Below are positions 8,005-15,092 of a stretch of DNA of 49,488 nucleotides, piece by piece (position 1 is the stretch's first letter; every line of letters starts with the position of its first letter). This DNA comes from Bacillota bacterium (GTDB lineage: Bacteria; Bacillota; Clostridia; Peptostreptococcales; Anaerovoracaceae). Made by a program: the position numbers and the translations under genes. The stretch lies in contig JARBUO010000016.1 in assembly GCA_029239605.1 (NCBI GenBank), positions 1 through 49,488 on the forward strand. Direction: 5' to 3'. The notes beneath the pieces are model-generated. The model saw only the letters and a list, made by a program, of their open reading frames with translations. It was not told the origin of the DNA and did no database searches.

Positions 8005-9402
8005 ATGTCGATGAAAAGAGAGTATGGAAAAGAACAGCCCCATCTGCCAGCAGGGCCATTCAAGATCAGAGTCCCGTTCGTTCACTACCGCTTTGAGGTA
8101 GCCGACTATGTACAAGGCCTTTTGATGTGCGCAGTTTGCCTCAGCGCAATTCCCATGCTGCAGGAGTATCTCGGAATGCCTTTCGAAGTGGCCCTTGCGG
8201 TTGTCGTGCTCAATGGTATCCTTTATTGTCTGCACGTTTTTTTAGGTGATCCTGTGGTACCCGGTTGGGTCACTCCGGCGATTCCGCTTCTGATGCTTTA
8301 TGTCGGCGAGTTTGAAATGGGACCGGAAAGAGTTCAGGCATTGATTGCCTTTGAATTGACACTGGGAATTTTAGCTATTATTTTAGGTATTACCGGTCTT
8401 GGAAAGAAGATCATTTCTCTGGTGCCCAATGCAATGCAGGCCGGCTTAATCCTTGGCTCAGGATTTGCGGCGGTAATGGTAATCTTTAAAGAAGGTCAGC
8501 GTTTTGACACCTTCCCGATTTCAATCACTGTTTGTATTGGAATTGCTTTCTACCTGCTTTTTTCAAATCACTTTAAAAGTATTGCAAAAAGAAATATCTT
8601 TACCCGAACACTTTCCAATCTCGGAATTCTCCCTGTCATCCTTTTAGCAGTGGTACTCGCTCCTCTTGTGGGAGAAGCAGAATGGCCCGTAATCGAATGG
8701 GGAATTTCTGTTCCCGCTTTCGGAACGCTGTTCAGAGAGTGGACCTTCTTCGGCGTGGGCTTCCCTCCGCTTCATATGTTTATCAGCGGTTTTCCCATGG
8801 TATTCTCTGCATACGTCATCCTCTTTGGCGATATGATTCAGTCGCAGGCACTTCTTGAAGATGCCGGGAAATACAGACCCGACGAAACAATTGACTACAA
8901 TCCAAACAGATCCCATATTATCTTTGGTCTGAGGAACTCCATTATGTCTATTCTCGGACCGGATATCACCATGTGCGGTCCGCTTTGGGCTGCAATGCAG
9001 GTTGTTGTATGCGAAAGATATAAACATGGCGAAAAAGCCATGGAATCCATCAATTCCGGAGCAGGCTGCTTCCGTTTTGGTACCCTTACAGGATACTTCC
9101 TGCTCCCCATCATCACCCTTGTTAAGCCGGTTCTAGGAGTAGCGCTGGCATCCACAATGCTCATTCAAGGCTACGTATCTGTAAGAGTTGGTGTCATGAA
9201 GGCAAAAACCTTCAACGATCTGGGGATTGCAGGAGTAATGGGTGCAGTTCTTGCAACCCGCGGAGCTGCCTGGGGGCTGGCCGTCGGTGTGGTGCTTTGT
9301 CTGCTGATCATGCTTGGCAATAAGAAAGAATACGAGAATTACATCTCTGAAGCTTATGCCGGCAGCGCAAAGGAAGAAAAATCAGAGGAGGCTACCGCTT
9401 AA
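8005..9402 (+). CDS. NCS2-like (xanthine/uracil type) permease
   Basis: A 465-residue integral membrane protein with roughly 12-14 hydrophobic segments, of the nucleobase:cation symporter-2 kind as far as I can judge (GDPVVPGWVTPAIPLLMLYV, then GLILGSGFAAVMV). Its sequence is not close to the purine permeases I know well, so the substrate is open. The ATG at 8005 follows AATAAGGAGG; a second ATG two codons later is possible. It is the first gene behind the sigma-54 promoter at 7925-7941 and is followed after 32 bp by a HesB-like small protein. Control by the divergent two-component system is the natural reading. The C-terminal tail (about 25 residues, KEEKSEE) is charged and cytoplasmic. Confidence 0.72.
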   Translation: MSMKREYGKEQPHLPAGPFKIRVPFVHYRFEVADYVQGLLMCAVCLSAIPMLQEYLGMPFEVALAVVVLNGILYCLHVFLGDPVVPGWVTPAIPLLMLYVGEFEMGPERVQALIAFELTLGILAIILGITGLGKKIISLVPNAMQAGLILGSGFAAVMVIFKEGQRFDTFPISITVCIGIAFYLLFSNHFKSIAKRNIFTRTLSNLGILPVILLAVVLAPLVGEAEWPVIEWGISVPAFGTLFREWTFFGVGFPPLHMFISGFPMVFSAYVILFGDMIQSQALLEDAGKYRPDETIDYNPNRSHIIFGLRNSIMSILGPDITMCGPLWAAMQVVVCERYKHGEKAMESINSGAGCFRFGTLTGYFLLPIITLVKPVLGVALASTMLIQGYVSVRVGVMKAKTFNDLGIAGVMGAVLATRGAAWGLAVGVVLCLLIMLGNKKEYENYISEAYAGSAKEEKSEEATA

Positions 9403-9434
9403 ATGCAGGCGGTGCCCGATGGGAGGTATGCCTT

Positions 9435-9758
9435 TTGAACATTACAATCGAACAGGAGGCAAAGTTATATCTGCAAAAATCCGGTATCAGCCGGCTGTTG
9501 ATTGACATGACTCCCGATATGACGAACTCCGGCTGCGGCTGCGGAAAATCGAAAAAATACTACACCCCTTATATCCGTCCGCTGAAAGAAAGAGAAACGT
9601 ATCAAAACTATTTGCATATTTCATTGGATGGAATCCAGCTGCTCTTGTCTCCAAAAGCAGTTGAAGCTGCGCAGGAGGAGGTCATCATTCGCCTGGAAAA
9701 AAACCTCTTTATAAAAAATCTTGTCTTGAAAGGGATCGGCTTTATCGTTGAAGATTGA
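9435..9758 (+). CDS. Small HesB/IscA-like protein, CC/Se-motif type
   Basis: A 107-residue cytoplasmic protein. The start is a TTG at 9435, chosen because GGGAGG (9421-9426) sits 8 bases ahead; the nearby ATG at 9428 is in another frame and gives only a short peptide. The cysteine motif SGCGCGKS (C34, C36) sits in a context (MNITIEQEAKLYL at the start, LLSPKAVEAAQEE later) that resembles the small HesB-like proteins annotated as CC/Se motif family, some of which are selenoproteins. Here the motif is all cysteine, with no in-frame TGA. It is 32 bp after the permease and shares its sigma-54 promoter, ahead of a terminator. A redox or metal-binding role is inference. Confidence 0.6.
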   Translation: MNITIEQEAKLYLQKSGISRLLIDMTPDMTNSGCGCGKSKKYYTPYIRPLKERETYQNYLHISLDGIQLLLSPKAVEAAQEEVIIRLEKNLFIKNLVLKGIGFIVED

Positions 9759-9784
9759 CGCATCCCAGTTTCAGTAAAAAAATG

Positions 9785-9816
9785 ATCTCCCGGGCAACGC
9801 TTCCCGGGAGATTCTT
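9785..9816. terminator. Strong bidirectional terminator
   Basis: A perfect 10-bp GC-rich stem, ATCTCCCGGG (9785-9794) with CCCGGGAGAT (9803-9812), and an 8-base loop. On the minus strand it is followed by a run of T (plus-strand A at 9776-9782); on the plus strand by TCTTTA. It separates the HesB-like gene from the HD-GYP reading frame. Confidence 0.85.
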
Positions 9817-9829
9817 TACTGCTTTACGC

Positions 9830-10546
9830 TTAATCCATGCGCCTCCAGATTCTTTGCTTTAAAATCTGTTCAATAAACACCCTTAATATTTCCGCATCAA
9901 ATTGTGTTCCTGCATTCCGCTTTAATTCAGCAATTACCTCCGAAAGACTTAGGTCGTCCCGGTAGGAGCGGTGACTTGTCATAGCGTCATATGCATCCGC
10001 AACGCTGATAATCTTCGACTGCATTGGAATATCATTATCGCTTAGTCTTCTTGGATATCCTGTTCCGTCTACCCTCTCATGATGATGGAGTACATATTCC
10101 GCAATGGGAGCGAACTCATTGACCGACCTTAAAATATGATACCCTATTTCCGGATGACGCTTCATGTCTGCCCATTCAGCATCTGAGAACTTCCCCCGCT
10201 TCGTCAAAAGCGCTTCGTCGATACCGATCTTTCCGATGTCGTGCAGCAAGCCAGCCATCTTCAGTTCCCGAACGGAATCTGTACTCATTTTCAATGCATT
10301 GCCGATGAGTTCACAAAGTTTTGCTACCCGCTCACAATGAAGCTGTTCCCGCTTGTTTTTTTGATAAAGCGTTTTGGTGATCAGCTTGATGGTTTCATTG
10401 CGCATGGTTGTGCTCTCCGCAAGCTTGTTGCGGTACATATAATCTTCGGCCTGCATGAAAATTTTGCGGATATCTTCCTTATGGTAGTGCTTCGTTGCCC
10501 AGCCGAAGGATACCGAGCATACTCGGAAGTAAAAAAACGAACTCAT
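9830..10546 (-). pseudogene. HD-GYP phosphodiesterase half of a broken signalling gene
   Basis: The 3' part of what must once have been one PAS-PAS-GGDEF-HD-GYP gene. The frame carries the last part of a GGDEF domain (CSVSFGWATKHYHK, AEDYMYRNKL), then a complete HD-GYP domain with HDIGKIG, HHERVDGTGYP and DAYDAMTSHRSYR, normally a cyclic-di-GMP phosphodiesterase. The first ATG (10546) lies inside the GGDEF coding region with no properly spaced ribosome site, and the joint with the upstream frame is shifted by one base. Translation could start at internal ATGs such as MQAEDYMYRNK, so a shortened HD-GYP protein might still be made. All metal-binding residues of the HD-GYP core are present. Confidence 0.8.
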
Positions 10547-11561
10547 CTCCCCCGATTCTTGCGATGATATCCTCTGACCGGCATTCCTTCTTAAATATCT
10601 GGGCTATTTTTTTCAGCAAATTATCCCCTAAGGAATGACCAAACGCATCATTTGTCAGTTTCAAACCGTTCACATCGGCAAGAACCAGAGTAATGGGAAG
10701 ATTTCGAGTCGTGTTGATTCTTTTCAATTCTTCTTCATAGAATCTGCGGTTATAGAGCCCGGTAAGCTGATCATAATAACTGAGATAGAGGATCTCGTCT
10801 TCCGCCTTCTTTCTTGCGGTAATATCCTCAATCATGCACATATGGACTGTAGAAGGATAATGCGTGGACCGGAATGGCTTTACGGTCATATTGACCCAAA
10901 CTTCATCACCGTTTGGCCTTACATAGCGCTTTTCCATAGAAAATCCATTGATCTTTTCTTCCACAAGCAGCGAAACCCGATGTCTGTTTTCTTCTATTTC
11001 ATCAGGATGGGAATATTCGGCCCAATCCATACTCAGAACTTCCTCTTTGCTTCTTCCGATGATTTCAGCGAATCGCTCATTCATTTGAACTGTTTTCCCG
11101 GTAGTAGAGTCAAAAATACCAATTCCCAGCGGAGCTTCTTCAAAGATCGTTCGAAACTGCTCCTCACTACGGATGAATTCGTTCCTAAGCCTGTCCTCCT
11201 GGGTAATGTCTCTCGAACTTCCGACCAAGCCCACCAAGGTTCCGTCTTCACCGTAGACCGTCCTTTTGTAATTCTCAAAGACTCCATGATCAAGCCTGGA
11301 AATGAACACTCCGCTTTCCTGCCCTGCAAGCAGAGCGTTATCGTTTTCCACAAAAAAGTCTGCCGCATCTTTCTTGTACAGGTCATAATCATTTTTCCCG
11401 AAAATTTCTTCTTTCGGAATCCCCGTACTTTCAGCAACGCTTTTATTGGCATACAAATACCGGCCTTCCCTGTCTTGCATCCAGATATCAAAGGGAAGAC
11501 TGTCCATCAGCATTTCCAATCTCTTAATATGTAATAATAATTCTTCCTTTGTTTTTGTCAT
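10479..11561 (-). pseudogene. PAS-PAS-GGDEF half of a broken signalling gene
   Basis: The 5' part of the same broken gene. Two PAS domains (about 10-125 and 130-250) are followed by a GGDEF domain that begins LSYYDQLTGLYNRRFYEEEL and contains DVNGLKLTNDAFGHSLGDNLL and the intact signature RIGGDEFVFLLPS. Directly after LLPS the frame runs into 13 unrelated residues and stops, whereas the missing GGDEF sequence resumes in the next frame at VSFGWATK. About 25-30 codons that normally join these segments are absent. Diguanylate cyclase activity is unlikely without the C-terminal part of the domain. The deletion joint falls in a perfect palindrome (10513-10526). Confidence 0.82.
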
Positions 11562-11707
11562 CTGCCGTCTCCGGGTCTATCCTGGGATTCGCCTTGTTCC
11601 TTTAAACCAGGCGATACGTTGTAATAAGGAAAAATTTGTATTCTATCTATATAATATATCTTTCACTATTGTTATTGTCAATGCCGCAAATTGAGAAATC
11701 CGAAGGT

Positions 11708-12853
11708 TCAGCCGTTTTCCCACTGCACAATTTCAAAATTTTCGTAAAGCAGCGTCCAGTTCTGAGGGAAGGGATATCCCAATACCCAATAACTGATGCC
11801 TTCCAGCTCGTATTCCTTCACAGTATCAAACTTTGCCTGGGCGCTTCTGGCATCCTCAAACCATACTTCGTGCTCTCTGCCCTCTTCATCGCGGTATCGG
11901 TAAAAAGGAGATTGCGCCAGTTCATCATATTGAATCTCCGCATCATAATAAACGGCTCGCTCCAATGCAGCCTGGCAGCTTATGGTCTCCGCTTCTCTTC
12001 CCTCAATATGAGGCAGCCTCCAGTCTCTGGCGTAAATCTGAAAGCCAAAGTAAAGCTTCTCACGAGGAATTACTGTTATTGCGTAATCCAGCACTTTTCT
12101 GATTTGATTCAAGGGCGAAATGGCTTGCGGCGGTCCGAAGCGATACCCCCATTCATAGGTCATCAGGATCACGTAATCCATTAGCTCACCGTGAACAGGA
12201 TAATCAATGCCTTCATAGAGCAACCCTTTCTGATCAGGTCCTATCTTTGGGGCAACAGCCGTTGTTATAAAATACCCCTCCCGATGGAGTGCATCGGCTG
12301 CAAGAGCCAGAAATGCATTGTAGCTCTCCCGATCCTCCGGCAAAACATATTCGAAATCGATATTCAGGCCGCGATACCCTTTATACTTCATGGTAAACAG
12401 AATATGATTGAGCAGATTCTGAATGGACTCCTCATTATTGAGAACAACATTGGCGATGTTCTGGCCTTTGACAGTAGAGGAAAAATTGGTGATGCACATG
12501 ATCGGCACGATTCCGTTTTCCTCAGCTTCAATGATGATGGGTTCGTCATCAATGCTCCTCAGCGCTCCGTTTTCCTTTACAATATAAGAAAAAGGTGTGA
12601 CAGAGGTTAGAAAAGGAGCTGTTTCCCTTACGATTGGAACACCGTCCTCACCCAGAAAATAGAGATAGCCGTTCACACTGACCTCGGTCTTTTGAATCTC
12701 TGGCTCGGCAGTGGGTATGATCAGGGACTGCCCTGTGAGCAGCCGGAAAGGATTCGGGAGATCGTTGATTGCAATGATGCTTTCCGGTGTCACCTGAAAC
12801 GCTGCTGCGATCTGCATCAACTGCTCACCGGGCTTTACGGTATAAATCAACAT
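11708..12853 (-). CDS. LysM-GH18 spore-type peptidoglycan hydrolase (YaaH/SleL-like)
   Basis: A 381-residue protein: one LysM domain at residues 3-48 (YTVKPGEQLMQIAAAFQVT ... LTGQSLIIP), then a glycoside hydrolase family 18 domain (about 58-378). The GH18 catalytic stretch is GLNIDFEYV with D166 and E168, the shortened form seen in YaaH/SleL-type cortical fragment-lytic enzymes (N-acetylglucosaminidases). There is no signal peptide, as is usual for proteins made in the mother cell and placed on the forespore. The role is probably spore cortex degradation during germination. The gene is monocistronic, between the broken GGDEF gene and the LysR gene; a short spacer (11562-11707) before it holds no gene. 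Confidence 0.85.
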   Translation of the reverse strand: MLIYTVKPGEQLMQIAAAFQVTPESIIAINDLPNPFRLLTGQSLIIPTAEPEIQKTEVSVNGYLYFLGEDGVPIVRETAPFLTSVTPFSYIVKENGALRSIDDEPIIIEAEENGIVPIMCITNFSSTVKGQNIANVVLNNEESIQNLLNHILFTMKYKGYRGLNIDFEYVLPEDRESYNAFLALAADALHREGYFITTAVAPKIGPDQKGLLYEGIDYPVHGELMDYVILMTYEWGYRFGPPQAISPLNQIRKVLDYAITVIPREKLYFGFQIYARDWRLPHIEGREAETISCQAALERAVYYDAEIQYDELAQSPFYRYRDEEGREHEVWFEDARSAQAKFDTVKEYELEGISYWVLGYPFPQNWTLLYENFEIVQWENG

Positions 12854-12953
12854 ACTGGAAACACCCTCTCTTAGTTAGTATCATAACAATCTATTCCATG
12901 AACAGGAAGGGTATTACAACAATTCACTCCGAATGCAGGGAGCGCATGGCAGC

Positions 12954-13847
12954 TCAGCAGAAATCCATTGTTTTTCGTGCCTTCAGATAATCCAGAAAGG
13001 GCTTCAACCTTGGATTCTGCTCATTTTCTTTCAAATAGCAAAGGTAGATCGGATATTCATCATACAGACCTTCCACAATGACTTCTTTCAGGATCTTCGT
13101 CTGCAATTCCTTATTGACAGAACTGGCAGGAAGAAAGGAGAGTCCGAACTCCTTAAACACAGCAGTTTTCACTGATTCTGTAGAATCCAGCGTCAAAACC
13201 ACGTTGAATTCCTGAAGACTGCAGCCCAGGCTTTCTGCAAGGAGTTTTCTTTCTTTGAACTTATCATTTAATTTGATCAGGTGATACCGTTTCAGCTCTT
13301 CTATGGTGATTTGGTCAGGGACGCTGAAATTTTGAGCAGCCACCAGTACCATCTTATCTGTCCCGATTTTTACATACCGGATATCAGGATACTCCCCCTT
13401 CTGATGAACATACCCAAGGTCACTGATTCCGCTGATGATATTCTTTTCCACCGGATTTACGGTGCTGAAGGTCAGATCCAGATAATAATCTTTAAACTGG
13501 TCCTGGCTCTTGGCTACATACACCGCACAGGGCAGTGCATACGTGGCCAGTGTGATATTGGAATCGATTCGAATTACCTGCCTGTCTCCAAACCGCTTAT
13601 TGACCTCCTCAAAAGCCTGATTATAGATCTTCAGAATACTTCTGGCATGGGTTTCCAGAATATGTCCAGCATCGGTCAATTGAACACCTTTGTTGGTTCT
13701 GATCAGCAGCTTATGTCCAAACGCATCTTCCAGCTTCCTGATCTGCAGGCTCAGTGCCGGCTGGGAGAGATACAGCTGATTGGCGACCTTTGAAATACTT
13801 TTTTCATCAGCAACTTTGATGAAGTAATCCAGACTCTTAATATCCAA
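12954..13847 (-). CDS. LysR-family transcriptional regulator of the molybdoenzyme cluster
   Basis: A 297-residue LysR-type regulator: N-terminal winged helix (residues 1-60, SISKVANQLYLSQPALSLQIRKLEDAFGHKLL), linker helix and a two-lobed effector domain to about 290. Its divergent position from the UbiA-like gene, with back-to-back promoters in a 178-bp spacer, makes it the likely regulator of the following molybdoenzyme cluster. Family members usually activate the divergent gene in response to a small ligand bound by the C-terminal domain. The ligand could be the substrate of the enzyme, but nothing in the sequence shows it. The start ATG (13847) follows AAGGAGG. Confidence 0.88.
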   Translation of the reverse strand: MDIKSLDYFIKVADEKSISKVANQLYLSQPALSLQIRKLEDAFGHKLLIRTNKGVQLTDAGHILETHARSILKIYNQAFEEVNKRFGDRQVIRIDSNITLATYALPCAVYVAKSQDQFKDYYLDLTFSTVNPVEKNIISGISDLGYVHQKGEYPDIRYVKIGTDKMVLVAAQNFSVPDQITIEELKRYHLIKLNDKFKERKLLAESLGCSLQEFNVVLTLDSTESVKTAVFKEFGLSFLPASSVNKELQTKILKEVIVEGLYDEYPIYLCYLKENEQNPRLKPFLDYLKARKTMDFC

Positions 13848-13878
13848 AACGATGGCCTCCTTATGAATCTTTTAACAA

Positions 13879-13908
13879 AGTATACCATGTCCATAAGAAA
13901 ATGGGCAA
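13879..13908 (-). promoter_or_regulatory. Promoter of the LysR gene
   Basis: Minus-strand TTGCCC (13903-13908), an 18-bp spacer, and TATACT (13879-13884), placed 32 bp before the LysR start. It overlaps a short dyad CCAT-N6-ATGG (13891-13904) that could be part of a LysR binding site. Confidence 0.45.
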
Positions 13909-13930
13909 CATTCTGATCTTGTCATTCGTT

Positions 13931-13960
13931 TTGCTTATACCCATAATTAGCTCCTATAAT
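13931..13960 (+). promoter_or_regulatory. Promoter of the molybdoenzyme-quinone cluster
   Basis: TTGCTT (13931-13936), 18 bp, TATAAT (13955-13960), about 65 bp before the UbiA-like start at 14026. The poor -35 hexamer fits an activator-dependent promoter, as expected for LysR control from the divergent gene. Confidence 0.5.
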
Positions 13961-14025
13961 TGAAAATTCAACGTTTTATTGCTTATTCCATCATGATTTG
14001 TTATTTTGTTTTTGGAGGTATCAAT

Positions 14026-14955
14026 ATGGACTGGAATCGCATTTTAAAAGGCCTTGCAAGGATAGCAGGGATAAAAATATGGATCGCCTCGCTGGTTCCC
14101 ATGTTTGCCGCTTCCGCCATGGCTTATGCAGAAACCGGCCGGTTTGAGCTGAAATGGGGTTTGCTGTCACTGGCCGGTATTCTGCTCATCGAAACAGGTA
14201 AACACTGCTTTAACGATATTGTCGATTACAAGTCCGGGGTGGACTTATCCATAGAACCAGATAAGGTCACACCGTTCAGCGGCGGAAAAAAAGTGCTCAC
14301 TGAGAATCTGCTGACATTGAAAGAAGCCAAATATATTGGAATCATTACGTTATCACTGGCAGCGGCCATCGGTCTTGCCATCGCTTATTTCCACCATCCG
14401 GGGGTCCTGATCTTCGGAGTTCTTGGAACACTCCTTGCGTGCGCATACAGCCTCCCCCCCTTTTCTCTTTGCTACAGAGGTCTTGGCGAACTGGCGGTGG
14501 GAATCACTTACGGTCCATTGGTTTTTTTGGGAATGTATCTGGTTATGGCAGACCAGATTGATCTGCTCCCCATACTGGTTTCCATCCCCATCGGAATTCT
14601 GATTACCAACGTGCTATGGATCAATCAGTATCCCGATTATGAAGCGGATAAAAGAAACGGGAAAAGGAACTGGGTTGTAAGGCTGGGCAAAAAAAAGGGT
14701 CTCATGGTCTATGCCGTCAATTTTTTTGCAGCTTATACGGCATTTATACTAATATCCGCCTACACCAGGAATATGCTCTGGATGCTTTGTCTCAACAGTA
14801 TCCCGTTTGCTCTGACAGCCTGGAAGGTTGCCAGAGCACATTATGACAATATCGGAAAGCTGGTTCGTGCCAATCAGGCAACGGTGAACATTTACCAATT
14901 GACCGGATTGTCTGTCATCGCCACCGTTATCATCACGGCGTTGAAAATTTATTGA
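14026..14955 (+). CDS. UbiA/MenA-type membrane prenyltransferase
   Basis: A 309-residue membrane protein with 8-9 hydrophobic segments. The ATG at 14026 follows TTTGGAGGT (14011-14019); the longer frame from 13960 overlaps the promoter. The two aspartate motifs that bind Mg-diphosphate are present: NDIVDYKSGVD (63-73) and, later, PDYEADKRNGKR, the pattern of 1,4-dihydroxy-2-naphthoate or 4-hydroxybenzoate prenyltransferases. It would attach a polyprenyl tail to an aromatic ring acceptor at the membrane. A polyprenyl diphosphate synthase 5 kb downstream could make the tail, and a membrane-anchored redox enzyme lies between them, so a quinone for that enzyme is the leading idea. No ring-synthesis (men/mqn) genes are visible. 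MenA is the closest guess. Confidence 0.82.
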   Translation: MDWNRILKGLARIAGIKIWIASLVPMFAASAMAYAETGRFELKWGLLSLAGILLIETGKHCFNDIVDYKSGVDLSIEPDKVTPFSGGKKVLTENLLTLKEAKYIGIITLSLAAAIGLAIAYFHHPGVLIFGVLGTLLACAYSLPPFSLCYRGLGELAVGITYGPLVFLGMYLVMADQIDLLPILVSIPIGILITNVLWINQYPDYEADKRNGKRNWVVRLGKKKGLMVYAVNFFAAYTAFILISAYTRNMLWMLCLNSIPFALTAWKVARAHYDNIGKLVRANQATVNIYQLTGLSVIATVIITALKIY

Positions 14956-15092
14956 TTCCCGTTAATTTAGCATCATCAGCCATGACTCCGCTGGGAAGGA
15001 GTCGTGAGCGAGGACAAGAAAATAGTTTCAAGCCGAAGTCGCATTTTGTAGTACTTACGGTGAAATTCTGCAGAAACTGCAAAGGAGGCAAT
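14956..15092 (+). other. Leader-like spacer with two hairpins before the molybdoenzyme gene
   Basis: A 137-bp gap inside an otherwise tight operon. It contains GACTCC (14984-14989) pairing with GGAGTC (14998-15003) across 8 bases, and TGCAG-AAA-CTGCA (15069-15081) that ends directly on the Shine-Dalgarno sequence AAAGGAGG (15081-15088). The second hairpin could mask ribosome entry. I could not match it to a molybdenum-cofactor riboswitch or any other class I remember. In-frame extension of the coding region through it looks non-coding. Confidence 0.4.

Noticed and set aside
10635-11534. A 299-residue plus-strand open frame opposite the PAS-GGDEF reading frame
   Set aside because: It lacks a ribosome site and any domain; the opposite strand carries two PAS domains and a GGDEF motif.
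14956-15092. The leader as a known molybdenum-cofactor riboswitch
   Set aside because: Its two hairpins do not resemble the conserved pattern I remember for that class; kept only as an unassigned leader.
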